A DNA stretch of 34,795 nt from an uncultured Granulosicoccaceae bacterium (GTDB taxonomy: Bacteria; Pseudomonadota; Gammaproteobacteria; Granulosicoccales; Granulosicoccaceae): the NCBI GenBank assembly GCA_937928685.1, contig CALGJU010000222.1, forward strand, positions 1 through 34,795, read 5' to 3'. The position numbers and the translations under genes are program-made. The first letter of the stretch is position 1; each line of letters starts with the position of its first letter. The notes under the pieces are model-generated. The model ran no database searches. It was not told where the DNA came from and saw nothing but the letters and a program-made list of their open reading frames with translations. Below are positions 1-8,916 of this stretch, one piece after another.

Positions 1-77
1 GGGAGGAGGATTCGAACCTCCGAAGCATATGCAGCAGATTTACAGTCTGCCCCCTTTGACCGCTCGGGAATCCCTCC
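1..77 (-). tRNA. tRNA-Tyr (anticodon GUA), 3' end cut by window edge
   Basis: Read on the minus strand, the segment begins GGAGGGATTCCCGAGCGG and has the anticodon arm CAGACTGTAAATCTG, giving anticodon GUA (tyrosine). The T arm GGAGGTTCGAATCCTCC is intact and there is a long variable arm, as expected of bacterial tRNA-Tyr. Only the first four bases of the 3' acceptor strand (TCCC, pairing with the 5' GGAGGGA) lie inside the window, so the last acceptor bases and CCA are beyond position 1. Confidence 0.96.
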
Positions 78-90
78 GCGCAAGAGCGGA

Positions 91-119
91 ATTATGATAG
101 TCCAGCAAGCCAGTGTCAA
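91..119 (-). promoter_or_regulatory. Sigma70-type promoter of tRNA-Tyr
   Basis: On the minus strand a perfect -35 TTGACA (114-119) is followed after exactly 17 bp by CATAAT (91-96), which matches five of six bases of the -10 consensus. Transcription would start near position 84, a few bases before the mature tRNA 5' end at 77. The strength and position fit a stable-RNA promoter. Confidence 0.8.
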
Positions 120-258
120 CAATTTGAAGGCAACTGTTTACTGATTTTTCACCAACCGCCCCAACTAACCGCCCAAAAACCGCTCTGGCGATAGTTATAG
201 ACCATATTTCGTACTTTTGAACATTTGGGTTTAATGCCAGCCGCCACCCGCGATCAAC

Positions 259-401
259 CTAGTTACTGGAACAAATGAGAGTGTGCATTTGAGAGTTTGT
301 CGTTTGGTTTACAACAAGGCGAAGCTCGCAGGCAATAGTTTAAAATTAGACACGTTGATTGATCGACTCATATGTGCAATCTATTTGTTCCAGTACACTA
401 G
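259..401. mobile_element. Small foldback (MITE-like) element flanked by CTAG
   Basis: A 13-bp perfect inverted repeat, TACTGGAACAAAT at 264-276 and its complement at 383-395, brackets about 106 bp. Similarity continues imperfectly inward (TGCA..TGAG motifs on both arms), and a short palindrome GCGAAGCTCGC lies near the centre at 319-329. CTAG flanks both ends (259-262 and 398-401), as a 4-bp target duplication would. No ORF inside looks real. The right CTAG contains the TAG stop codon of the cls-like gene. The rest of the tRNA-to-cls interval (120-258) shows nothing I can identify. An alternative reading is a long hairpin at the 3' end of the cls transcript. Confidence 0.5.
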
Positions 402-1576
402 ATAAATGTCCGGAATGGATAGACGAGATAGCCGCTCAACTTCTCAATCAACGACCTGCTGCGCAGACGCTCTGACGTAACTCGATACGAAGTGGCAAGA
501 TCCCGGGAGAACTGCCTTGCCAGCACAGTCAGTGACTCCTGACCGGTCAAAGAAATATCAACCTCAAGATCATGGTAGAAGCTACGATGATTAAGGTTCG
601 TCGTCCCGACACAAGCCCAGCGATCAATGAGCAGGGTTTTGGCATGCAGCATCTCGGGCTGGTACTCATAGATCTTCACGCCGTAGCGCATCAATCCAAA
701 ATAAAACATTCGACTTACACAGGAAACCAGACTGATATCGTTCTTACCCGGCAAAAGCAATCGTACATCACAGCCTTTTTTCGATGCATTAACCAGAGCC
801 GTCACAATGCTTGTGCTTGGAACAAAATACGCCGTTGTCACCCACACCCTGTCAACAGCATTTTCAATACGGGCGACAATCTCAGCATTGTGCCGTCGCC
901 TCAGGCGACGAGTGCAATTTACCCGCACAAGCGAGCTATTACGCAACCCTGAAAGCAATTTTCTACCCCGCAGTAAACCGGGGAATGACCCATCGAGGTA
1001 ACTCGATCGGCGCCAAATCACCTCAAAAGAACTGCAAAGCTCAGACACTTCTGCACCACTTACCCGAACCGCGGTTTCGCGCCACCTCTTGTGCAGATCA
1101 GTTACGTTACATGATCCAACAAAAGCTGTGAGCTGATCCACGACGATTATTTTCCGGTGATTTCTTTTGTTGAGCCGACTGGCAAAAACCAGCAAACGGC
1201 TCAGTACAGACTGTTGCCGGGCACCGCCGAGCACTCTCAAACCGGAAAACCGGGATCCGGGCAAACGCAATATAGGGTGGTAAACACGAGCAGCAATTTT
1301 CTCCTGCGCCAGGGAGCGTAGAAAACCCGTAGACCAGGCCGGAGAACCAAAACCATCAACCACAATACGTACATCTACGCCACGGCGCGCGGCACTGCGC
1401 ATAGCTTCAAGCAACCGCGACCCGAGAGCGTCCTGACGAAAAATGTACATTTCAACCAAAACAGAACTACGGGCCGCAAGAATTGCCGAGCAAACGGAGT
1501 CAAAATGCTTTTGAGTATCCGAACAGACTTGTTCGCTTATCCACATATCGTCACGCCAATGAAAAGCGGTCAGCAC
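398..1576 (-). CDS. Phospholipase D family cardiolipin synthase (ClsB-like)
   Basis: A 392-aa protein with two HKD catalytic motifs: HRKIIVVD (H140, K142, D147) and HAKTLLID (H311, K313, D318). The N-terminal block with MYIFRQD and VVDGFGSP resembles E. coli ClsB (YbhO) rather than the longer ClsA, which carries two N-terminal membrane helices. I see no clear membrane segment here. The family transfers phosphatidyl groups between phospholipids at the inner membrane to form cardiolipin. The start is GTG with AGG about 10 nt upstream; an internal ATG at residue 11 is a less likely alternative. The gene lies downstream of and co-directional with the aap operon, after 116 nt, and may be transcribed separately. 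Its TAG stop lies in a CTAG that borders a MITE-like repeat. Substrate preference within the PLD family is not proven by sequence. Confidence 0.85.
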   Translation of the reverse strand: MLTAFHWRDDMWISEQVCSDTQKHFDSVCSAILAARSSVLVEMYIFRQDALGSRLLEAMRSAARRGVDVRIVVDGFGSPAWSTGFLRSLAQEKIAARVYHPILRLPGSRFSGLRVLGGARQQSVLSRLLVFASRLNKRNHRKIIVVDQLTAFVGSCNVTDLHKRWRETAVRVSGAEVSELCSSFEVIWRRSSYLDGSFPGLLRGRKLLSGLRNSSLVRVNCTRRLRRRHNAEIVARIENAVDRVWVTTAYFVPSTSIVTALVNASKKGCDVRLLLPGKNDISLVSCVSRMFYFGLMRYGVKIYEYQPEMLHAKTLLIDRWACVGTTNLNHRSFYHDLEVDISLTGQESLTVLARQFSRDLATSYRVTSERLRSRSLIEKLSGYLVYPFRTFI

Positions 1577-1692
1577 CTACCGACCTGCATCGTGTGATTT
1601 TTATACCATTTTTACTGGTGCGAACCCATCACTCAAAGCACATTAATACTGCGCTATGCACCAAAAGTGACAACTGAACATCAGCGAGTTAT

Positions 1693-2475
<783 letters not shown>

Positions 2476-2535
2476 TTGCTTTTCTTTCCTTCAATTCCAA
2501 TCGAGTATCGGCTACAGAACGTGAGATATTTATTC

Positions 2536-3663
2536 TCATATGCGATGCCCGGTGTGCAGCTTGTTTTCAAGGTAAATCGAATAGCGCGACATGCTAAAGC
2601 AGCAGATAAAGAAAAATATCGCGATAAATACATACACTTCCGTAGCCAGACCTTGCCACTTGGAGTCTGACAATGATGCTCGACCAATACCAAGCGGATC
2701 AAGCAGGCCGATGATCACTACCAAAGTAGAGTCTTTGAAAAGACCGATAAAGGTATTCACAATGCCGGGTATAGAAATTTTCAGCGCTTGCGGAAGCACA
2801 ATTAAACGCATTGATGCCCAATACTTAAGCCCCATGGCATCCGCCGCTTCGTGCTGCCCCTTTGGAACCGCTTGCAAGCCACCACGAACTACCTCCGCAA
2901 TATAAGCTGCGGAAAATATCGTCACCATAATCAGCACCCGCAGCAAGAGATCGAATGTCGTACCGGGCGGCAGGAAGTAATTCAACATGGTCGACGCCAC
3001 GAACAGCAGTGTAATCAGTGGCACACCTCGAATAAACTCAATAAATCCGGTACATATCCATCGAATAAAATGCAACTGCGACTGCCTTCCCAGTGCCAAC
3101 AGAATTCCCATTGGCAACGAAAACACAATTCCCGTGACACCGATTATCATCGTCAGCATAAAGCCGCCAAATTGATCAGTATTCACAGACTCCAAACCAA
3201 AGCCACCGAGCAACAACCAGGCTGAGACAAAAGGGAATAAAACAGAAAACCACAGCATAATTCGACGCTTCGGCATCTTCTCCCACAACACGGGCAAAAC
3301 TGCCATCACAAGCAGCAGGAATGTCAGGTTAACTCGCCACCTTTCTTCGATTGGATAAAACCCGTAGGTGAACTGCCCGAGACGCTTGTCGATAAAGCCC
3401 CAACAGGCGCCCTCACCCAATGCCCGGCATTCATCGCGGGACCCCGCTTGAAACACCGCATCTAGAACCAACCAATTGAGCAACGGTGGGATAACCAGAT
3501 AAAGAAAATATAGCGTTGCCAGCGTAAGCACAATATTGAATGTTGAAGAGAAAAGGTTTTTCCTCAACCACAACAAGATACCCGTCTGACCAATTGGAGG
3601 CTTGAGATCCGGATGCTCACCTGGCACATAGTTTTGTGTCGGAGCGTTTGACGTATTGGGCAT
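2536..3663 (-). CDS. aapM: General L-amino-acid ABC transporter permease
   Basis: A 375-aa integral membrane protein. The C-terminal half (about residues 165-370) is a BPD_transp_1-type permease core with the EAA-loop segment GQHEAADAMGLKYWASMRLIVLPQALK and IGLFKDSTLV. The N-terminal half holds several extra membrane helices, which is characteristic of AapM-class permeases. It forms the channel with AapQ. The start ATG lies 1 nt after the aapQ stop codon, so the two are translationally linked. The family (AapJQMP/BztABCD) imports a broad range of L-amino acids; no substrate can be read from the permease itself. Confidence 0.93.
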   Translation of the reverse strand: MPNTSNAPTQNYVPGEHPDLKPPIGQTGILLWLRKNLFSSTFNIVLTLATLYFLYLVIPPLLNWLVLDAVFQAGSRDECRALGEGACWGFIDKRLGQFTYGFYPIEERWRVNLTFLLLVMAVLPVLWEKMPKRRIMLWFSVLFPFVSAWLLLGGFGLESVNTDQFGGFMLTMIIGVTGIVFSLPMGILLALGRQSQLHFIRWICTGFIEFIRGVPLITLLFVASTMLNYFLPPGTTFDLLLRVLIMVTIFSAAYIAEVVRGGLQAVPKGQHEAADAMGLKYWASMRLIVLPQALKISIPGIVNTFIGLFKDSTLVVIIGLLDPLGIGRASLSDSKWQGLATEVYVFIAIFFFICCFSMSRYSIYLENKLHTGHRI

Positions 3664-3664
3664 G

Positions 3665-4915
3665 TTATCGCTCCACCAGCGCGATGCGCTTGTTATACCA
3701 ATTCATGAAGAACGATATCGTTAGCGAGAAAAACAGATAAAGCGCGAGCACAATTATCATGCACTCCATCTCACGCCCTGTTTGATTAAGCGATATACCC
3801 CCGATAGTCGCCACTATATCCATGTAACCAATGGCAATCGCCAGTGATGAATTCTTGGTGATATTCAAGTACTGACTGGTAAGCGGCGGAATAATAACGC
3901 GCATCGCTTGCGGTATAACCACCAGATTCATGGTGCGCTTGCGTGGCAGCCCAAGCGCCATTGCGGCTTCTGACTGGCCATGATCTACGGCCACGATCCC
4001 TGCGCGAACGATCTCCGCAATAAATGCGGCGGTATACATTGAAAGCGCCAACCACAAAGCCATAAATTCAGGCTTAATCGCCATACCACCTTTAAGGTTA
4101 AATCTACTTTGAGTCGGGTATTCCCAGTTAATAGGCATCCCGCTTAACACGTAGGCAAGGATCGGCAAACCTACAATAGACGCGAGCATAACCCAAAAAA
4201 CAGGAGACTGTTCCCCGGTGGCTGCCTGCTTTATCCGAGCACTTCTCCGATACCAAAATGCAAATACAATCCCAATGACAAATGCCGCCACCACCAACCA
4301 GAACAACGGCTGAAATAAAGGCTGCGGCATATAAAATCCACGATTAGAAAGGAAAAACGTCTCTTTGACGACAATGGCTTGCTTAGGGTGCGGGAGCGCA
4401 TGCACCATCAGCCCGTACATAAAAAGAATATGCACTAATACAGGCACATTGCGAATAAATTCGATGTAGCAATAAGTAAGCTTATTAACCAGGACGTTTT
4501 TTGAAAGTCGCAACACCCCAAGGATAAACCCAAGCACGGTGGCTAGAATTATTCCGCAAACAGCGATCAACAGAGTATTAATAATACCGACCGCCGCTGC
4601 ACGTGCATGCGAGCTCTGCGAGTTGTATTGGATCAGGGTTTGATTAATATCGTAGTTTGATTCCTGCTTAAGGAACCCAAAGCCGAATGGCTTGCCAAGC
4701 TTCTGGAAATTCTCAACGACATTACCAGCCAAATAAACCACCACTGCACAGAAAAGCGCCATGGCAATAACTTGTATTATGATGCCGCGTGATTTTTTAT
4801 CAGTCCAGAGCTTCCCTAAGGAGAAACTGGATTTCGGCGGTTTAACGGGCGGAAGCCCGGATTGTTCTAGCGTGTGCGCCACAGATTGATCCTGTTGCGG
4901 GAGCGGATTGGACAA
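3665..4915 (-). CDS. aapQ: General L-amino-acid ABC transporter permease
   Basis: A 416-aa polytopic permease with an N-terminal cytoplasmic tail, a helix near residues 47-65, and the split permease core typical of AapQ. The EAA-loop motif GQSEAAMALGLPRKRTMNLVVIPQAMR lies near the C-terminus and is followed by LTSQYLNITKNSSLAIAIGY. It heterodimerises with AapM. The reading frame begins at TTG; no in-frame ATG fits better, and the upstream sequence has only a weak Shine-Dalgarno. The gene is separated from aapJ by 131 nt containing an intrinsic terminator, so its expression should be lower than that of the binding protein. Confidence 0.93.
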   Translation of the reverse strand: MSNPLPQQDQSVAHTLEQSGLPPVKPPKSSFSLGKLWTDKKSRGIIIQVIAMALFCAVVVYLAGNVVENFQKLGKPFGFGFLKQESNYDINQTLIQYNSQSSHARAAAVGIINTLLIAVCGIILATVLGFILGVLRLSKNVLVNKLTYCYIEFIRNVPVLVHILFMYGLMVHALPHPKQAIVVKETFFLSNRGFYMPQPLFQPLFWLVVAAFVIGIVFAFWYRRSARIKQAATGEQSPVFWVMLASIVGLPILAYVLSGMPINWEYPTQSRFNLKGGMAIKPEFMALWLALSMYTAAFIAEIVRAGIVAVDHGQSEAAMALGLPRKRTMNLVVIPQAMRVIIPPLTSQYLNITKNSSLAIAIGYMDIVATIGGISLNQTGREMECMIIVLALYLFFSLTISFFMNWYNKRIALVER

Positions 4916-5004
4916 CTTTATAGCTGCTGAAGTGCTTTACCCGTTTCACTGGATTCATCATCAACGCAAGAACCCGGAAGCAGTCACTTCGGTTAGTCTA
5001 GCTT

Positions 5005-5034
5005 AAAAAAAAGGGTGCGCTGAGCGCACCCTTT
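5005..5034 (-). terminator. Intrinsic terminator/attenuator between aapJ and aapQ
   Basis: On the minus strand the 8-bp stem GGGTGCGC/GCGCACCC with a three-base loop, extended by flanking A-T pairs, is followed by a run of eight T. It starts about 12 nt after the aapJ stop codon and precedes aapQMP. Partial readthrough would yield more binding protein than permease/ATPase, a common arrangement in binding-protein-dependent importers. Confidence 0.88.
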
Positions 5035-5046
5035 ACCAACTAACGA

Positions 5047-6066
5047 CTAGCGGAAAGGAGGAGAGTACAGAAGTCCACCATCAGTCCACTGGGCATTGAT
5101 TCCACGATCAAGGCCGATCGGGGTATCTTTACCAATGAATTGCTCAAAAACTTCACCGTAGTTGCCTACCATTTTAATCGCACGCCAAGCCCAGGCCTTA
5201 TCCAAACCGATCATCGCGCCTAAATCACCTTCACTGCCAAGCAGACGATTAATTTCAGGGTTATCAGTACCTGTTGCCATTTTATCAACATTAGCAGACG
5301 TCACACCCAACTCTTCAGCAGTGATCATTGCATTCAGAGTCCAACGAATAATGTCAGCCCATTCGCTGTCACCATGACGAACCAACGGTCCAAGTGGCTC
5401 TTTCGATATAATTTCCGGCATCAAAGCATGCGCAGAGGGATCTTCCAGCGCAGAACGCGTTGCAGCAAGACCAGACGCATCAGTTGTGTATACATCACAC
5501 CGACCAGCTTCATAGTTAGCCTGACCTTCAGAATTGGTTTCAATTGGAACCGCTTCATACGAAATGCCGTTGGTTCGGAAAAAATCTGCAAGGTTCAGCT
5601 CGGTAGTGGTTCCTGTTTGAATACAAACAGAGGCACCATCAAGATCTTTTGCACTGGATACGCCCAGCTCTGCTGGAATCAAAAAACCCTGTCCGTCGTA
5701 ATAGTTAACACCGACGAAGTCGAGCTTAAGATCGGTATCGCGACTGAAAGTCCAGGTAGTGTTGCGGGCCAACATGTCAACTTCACCAGAAGCCAGCGCA
5801 GTGAAACGGGTTTTGCCGGTTGTGGTCGTGTATTTCACAGCTGAAGTATCACCAAAGATTGCAGCGGCCACGGCTTTACAAACTGCCGGATCAAAACCCT
5901 GCCAGTCGCCTTTATCGTCTGTGAAAGCAAATCCAGGAACACCCGTGGAAATACCACACTTTACATGGCCGGCAGATTGAACATCAGCCAGCGTGCCTGC
6001 TTGTACAGTACCGCCAAGCAACAGCGACGCAGCAGCGGCGGCTACAGCATTTTTAACTAAATTCAT
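5047..6066 (-). CDS. aapJ: General L-amino-acid ABC transporter, periplasmic binding protein
   Basis: A solute-binding protein of the amino-acid family 3 type, 339 aa from the ATG at 6066. That start gives a clean signal peptide (MNLVKNAVAAAAASLLLGGTVQA, cleavage before GTLAD) and has GGAG 9 nt upstream. The longer ORF start at 6171 adds residues that do not look like a leader. Family features include KCGISTGVPGFAFTDDKGDWQGFDPAVCKAVA, the RFTALASGEVDML segment and AWRAIKMVGNYGEVFEQ. It captures L-amino acids in the periplasm and delivers them to AapQM. It is the first gene of the operon and is followed directly by a terminator. The leader contains a short direct repeat. Confidence 0.94.
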   Translation of the reverse strand: MNLVKNAVAAAAASLLLGGTVQAGTLADVQSAGHVKCGISTGVPGFAFTDDKGDWQGFDPAVCKAVAAAIFGDTSAVKYTTTTGKTRFTALASGEVDMLARNTTWTFSRDTDLKLDFVGVNYYDGQGFLIPAELGVSSAKDLDGASVCIQTGTTTELNLADFFRTNGISYEAVPIETNSEGQANYEAGRCDVYTTDASGLAATRSALEDPSAHALMPEIISKEPLGPLVRHGDSEWADIIRWTLNAMITAEELGVTSANVDKMATGTDNPEINRLLGSEGDLGAMIGLDKAWAWRAIKMVGNYGEVFEQFIGKDTPIGLDRGINAQWTDGGLLYSPPFR

Positions 6067-6080
6067 AAATTGAATCTCCA

Positions 6081-6105
6081 TGACATTAGTCGTCCGTGAC
6101 ATTAG
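6081..6105 (-). repeat. 9-bp direct repeat in the aapJ leader
   Basis: TGACATTAG occurs at 6081-6089 and again at 6097-6105, a period of 16 bp, just upstream of the aapJ ribosome-binding site. It could be a protein-binding repeat or chance. The wider interval 6067-6377 is the divergent control region for aapJ (minus) and the mrp operon (plus); no promoter in it is clear enough to call with confidence. Confidence 0.3.
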
Positions 6106-6377
6106 GTTGCCCGCGGAAATGCGGGGTGTTGAACGGAACCAGACCGTAACACAAGGTTGCCGCGCATCCAACCAACTCGACCCTTACTGCTAACTAGGAG
6201 CCGAATTGCCGTCATTTATGCGTTAGGTATGCGCTTCAATTCCGAAATTAAGACAATAATTGCACGGTACACTTAAGCAAAACACTAATTACATCGCACT
6301 TCGCCGTGTATACTATTTGCTCGGGTGTAAGCCCATTCAGCGTCCACTTTACCCCAGCTAACCTGTCTGCTTCCGGT

Positions 6378-6851
6378 ATGTCCAGATTTTTCCCAACACT
6401 GCTCGTGTGCACCATACTGTGGTTGCTCTGGAGCGGCATTTTCGAGCCACTTATGCTGGCCTTCGGTGCAGCATCGTGCCTGCTTTCCGCCTGGATCACC
6501 TCACGCCTGAAAGTTGTTGATCCAAATGAACGCAGACTATTGATATTTATAAGAATGATTGGCTTTTTACCCTACATTGCAATAGAGGTTGTCAAATCAA
6601 ACATAGATGTAGCGAAACGAATCTGGCAAAAAGACATGCCGATCTCCCCTACCATCATGACGGTGCCAGCCAGCCAGAAAACCGCGCTGGGCCTCGTTAT
6701 TCACGCGAATTCGATCACGATGACCCCCGGCACACTCTCAATAGACGTTGGTGCAGATGAAATAGAAGTACATGCTCTCGCCCGCGAAACACTGGACCCG
6801 CTGCTCAACGGGGAGATGGATCGGCGCGTTAGAAAGCTGGAGGGTAAATAA
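6378..6851 (+). CDS. mrpE: Mrp-type Na+/H+ antiporter subunit E
   Basis: 157 aa from the ATG at 6378 (MSRFFPTLLVCTILWLLWSG). The ORF track's earlier start at 6306 adds a non-hydrophobic leader not typical of the family. Two N-terminal membrane helices are followed by a cytoplasmic domain with IAIEVVKSNIDVAKRIW and the family-typical VIHANSITMTPGTLSIDV. MrpE is a small accessory subunit of the Mrp cation/proton antiporter in the inner membrane. It is the first gene of a nine-gene tightly packed operon. A TATACT hexamer at about 6310 could be its -10, but no good -35 is visible. Confidence 0.9.
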   Translation: MSRFFPTLLVCTILWLLWSGIFEPLMLAFGAASCLLSAWITSRLKVVDPNERRLLIFIRMIGFLPYIAIEVVKSNIDVAKRIWQKDMPISPTIMTVPASQKTALGLVIHANSITMTPGTLSIDVGADEIEVHALARETLDPLLNGEMDRRVRKLEGK

Positions 6852-7175
6852 TTGTTTACAGTCGCAATGATAGCAATACTCCTGACCATGCTTATGGCAC
6901 TGGTCCGAAGCTTCATGGGGCCGACGCTCTACGATCGCATTCTTGCTATCAATACCGCTGGCACCGCCACTGTTCTCTTTATAGCGGTCCTGGGCTTTTT
7001 AATGGGCCGCCCGGACTTCCTTGATATCGCCCTCGCCTACGCGCTGATCAATTTCATCGGCACCATTGCCGTGCTTAAGTTTTTTAAACATGGCAATCTT
7101 GGTACTGCAGACCCTGCAGATCAGCCTCCACAAAGCGATATTGAAACTGGTAAAGCTGGAGAGTCAAACACGTGA
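6852..7175 (+). CDS. mrpF: Mrp-type Na+/H+ antiporter subunit F
   Basis: A 107-aa small membrane protein with three predicted helices and the conserved segment RSFMGPTLYDRILAINTAGT, then RPDFLDIALAYALINFIGTIAVLKF, which is diagnostic for MrpF/MnhF/PhaF. The start is TTG, directly abutting the mrpE stop codon, which supports translational coupling. The C-terminal tail after KFFKHG is hydrophilic and variable. It is a structural subunit of the antiporter. Confidence 0.92.
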   Translation: MFTVAMIAILLTMLMALVRSFMGPTLYDRILAINTAGTATVLFIAVLGFLMGRPDFLDIALAYALINFIGTIAVLKFFKHGNLGTADPADQPPQSDIETGKAGESNT

Positions 7176-7528
7176 GTATTGTGTTAGACATCGTGAGCTT
7201 CGTACTGTTAGTGCTCGGCAGCTTTTTTTGCATCACATCGGGTGTCGGCTTGCTTCGTATGCCTGACTTTTTTACCAGGGCGCACGCAGTCAGTATTCTC
7301 GATTCAATGGGCTCAGGCCTGATACTTTTGGGCTTGGCACTGCAGGCACCTGACTACTTGATCGCACTAAAACTAATGTTTATATTTTTCTTTTTACTCA
7401 TTACAAGCCTTGCAGCCATACATGCCTTAGCGCAGGCGGTGACTTTCCTTGGAATTAACCCGCGTCTTGCCAATATTGTTCAAAGACTGGACAAAAACAC
7501 ATCCGCCGATAAAACAAAGGATCTCTAG
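7172..7528 (+). CDS. mrpG: Mrp-type Na+/H+ antiporter subunit G
   Basis: A 118-aa protein starting at GTG and overlapping mrpF by 4 nt. It has three hydrophobic segments and the MrpG signature GVGLLRMPDFFTRAHAVSILDSMGSGLILLGL. The TAG stop at 7526-7528 is followed immediately by the next subunit's coding region. It is an accessory/structural subunit of the Mrp complex in the inner membrane. Confidence 0.92.
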   Translation: MSIVLDIVSFVLLVLGSFFCITSGVGLLRMPDFFTRAHAVSILDSMGSGLILLGLALQAPDYLIALKLMFIFFFLLITSLAAIHALAQAVTFLGINPRLANIVQRLDKNTSADKTKDL

Positions 7529-7557
7529 CCATCGAATTCCTGATTAACAGTGTACTG

Positions 7558-8520
7558 TTGACCATGATCGTGGCAACAGTCTTTATCATCGTAAAGCTTG
7601 ATCGACTGATGACAGCAGTCATGATGATGGGCTTCTTTAGTTTATTAAGCTCTTGCATCTTCATGATACTGGATGCGGTAGACGTTGCATTCACAGAGGC
7701 CGCAGTAGGTGCTGGTGCCTCAACCATCTTTTTTCTGGCCGCACTTGCAATCGTTGGTCGCACCAGCAAAAAGAGAAAGAAAGAAAAAACACTTATGCCA
7801 CTGGCTGTTGTGATTTGCACGGGTGTCGTCTTAATCTACGCAACCTTTGACATGCCGTACTTCGGCACTGCTGATGCCCCTATTCATCAACACGTCGCGC
7901 CGCGTTACCTACAAGAGTCTGGTGACGAAGTAGGCCCACCAAATATGGTGACTTCTGTATTGGCTAGCTACCGGGGTTACGACACCTTTGGTGAAGCAGG
8001 TGTAGTATTTACCGCGTTTATCGGCGTTTTGTTGTTGCTTGGTGCCGGGACTCGGAAATCAGGTTTAGAGCGGCCCGTCCCACCGAACGTTAAAGTAGAG
8101 TCAATGCGTCAGAAGATCGTGTTGCGTGAAGTTGCAGATCTATTGATCGCTCCGGTCCTTATCTTCTCGCTCTATGTACAATGGCATGGCGACTACGGCC
8201 CGGGGGGCGGCTTTCAAGCGGGAGTTATCTTTGCCAGTGTTATTGTTCTCTACGCATTGATTTACGGCATCGTGCCTGCGCAACAGTTATTCCCACCAAG
8301 AAAGCTCGCCTATTTTCCAGCACTGGGTCTACTACTTTATGCAGCCGTCGGCATCGCCAGTATGGCCATGGGCGGCAACTTTCTGGACTATGGTGTTTTA
8401 ATGCCTGACCCTCATGATGGACAACACTACGGCATACTTATTATTGAATTAGGCATTGGAATCACTGTGGCAGCTGTGATGATAAACATCTTCTTTTCTT
8501 TATCAGAGAGATCGTTGTAG
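7558..8520 (+). CDS. mrpB: Mrp antiporter subunit B with fused MrpA C-terminal (DUF4040/MbhE-like) part
   Basis: A 320-aa polytopic protein in three parts. Residues 1-70 are the DUF4040 region found at the MrpA C-terminus (AVDVAFTEAAVGAGASTIFFLAALA). Residues about 80-165 are MbhE-like, with ASYRGYDTFGEAGVVFTA. Residues about 185-320 are MnhB (VLREVADLLIAPVLIFSLYVQWHGDYGPGGGFQAGVI). In classical Mrp, the first two parts end the roughly 800-aa MrpA. The ATG at 7558 has no Shine-Dalgarno. AAAGGA at 7515-7520 points instead to the codon ATC at 7531, which would give IEFLINSVLLTMI..., matching the usual family N-terminus. The true protein may therefore be nine residues longer with a non-standard start. 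It is immediately followed by mrpC. Confidence 0.9.
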   Translation: MTMIVATVFIIVKLDRLMTAVMMMGFFSLLSSCIFMILDAVDVAFTEAAVGAGASTIFFLAALAIVGRTSKKRKKEKTLMPLAVVICTGVVLIYATFDMPYFGTADAPIHQHVAPRYLQESGDEVGPPNMVTSVLASYRGYDTFGEAGVVFTAFIGVLLLLGAGTRKSGLERPVPPNVKVESMRQKIVLREVADLLIAPVLIFSLYVQWHGDYGPGGGFQAGVIFASVIVLYALIYGIVPAQQLFPPRKLAYFPALGLLLYAAVGIASMAMGGNFLDYGVLMPDPHDGQHYGILIIELGIGITVAAVMINIFFSLSERSL

Positions 8521-8916
8521 ATGGTTACCGGTCTTTTTAACTACTGGATAGTCGTCATTTTGATGATGGCAGGTTTGTACATTGTTATGTCGAGCGGTCA
8601 TCTGGTAAAAAAAATTATTGGATTGAATATATTTCAAACCTCAGTTTTTATATTCTTTATATCCATGGGCAAAGTTTCAGGTGGTACCGCCCCCATACTT
8701 AAAGACGGAATATCAGTCTTTAGCAACCCGTTGCCGCATGTACTTATTCTCACAGCTATTGTAGTAGGTGTTGCCACCACCGCCCTTGGCCTGGCTATTT
8801 CAGTGCGAATATATGAAGCCTACGGCACCGTGGAAGAAGATGAAATAAGCGACATGGATAAAGAAAACAGACAACGTGAGACATCTGTCAGCACGGTGGT
8901 GCTCGACAAGCAATGA
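8521..8916 (+). CDS. mrpC: Mrp-type Na+/H+ antiporter subunit C (NuoK-like)
   Basis: A 131-aa three-helix subunit homologous to NuoK of complex I. Visible family features are GLYIVMSSGHLVKKIIGLNIFQTSVFIFFIS and the HVLILTAIVVGVATTALGLAI block. The ATG follows the stop codon of the previous gene without a gap. The C-terminal tail is acidic and hydrophilic (EEDEISDMDKENRQRE), extending the usual length slightly. It forms part of the proton/cation path with the MrpD-type subunit encoded next. Confidence 0.93.
   Translation: MVTGLFNYWIVVILMMAGLYIVMSSGHLVKKIIGLNIFQTSVFIFFISMGKVSGGTAPILKDGISVFSNPLPHVLILTAIVVGVATTALGLAISVRIYEAYGTVEEDEISDMDKENRQRETSVSTVVLDKQ

Noticed and set aside
1-401. Integrated element or prophage at tRNA-Tyr
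   Set aside because: No integrase, no duplicated tRNA end and no phage genes; only a small inverted-repeat element is present.
572-1131. Plus-strand ORFs over the cls-like gene (572-952, 807-1001, 811-1131)
   Set aside because: Antisense shadows of a gene with two intact HKD motifs; no family features of their own.
2851-3225. Plus-strand ORF of 124 aa over aapM
   Set aside because: Gln/Asn/His-rich translation typical of an antisense shadow.
5374-5844. Plus-strand ORF of 156 aa over aapJ
   Set aside because: Antisense to a well-conserved binding protein; Cys/Arg-rich with no domain.
6067-6171. Extended AapJ N-terminus from 6171
   Set aside because: The added residues precede a normal signal peptide, and the Shine-Dalgarno serves the ATG at 6066.
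6248-6499. 83-aa minus-strand ORF across the mrpE start
   Set aside because: Overlaps the mrpE coding start and shows no motif or ribosome-binding site.
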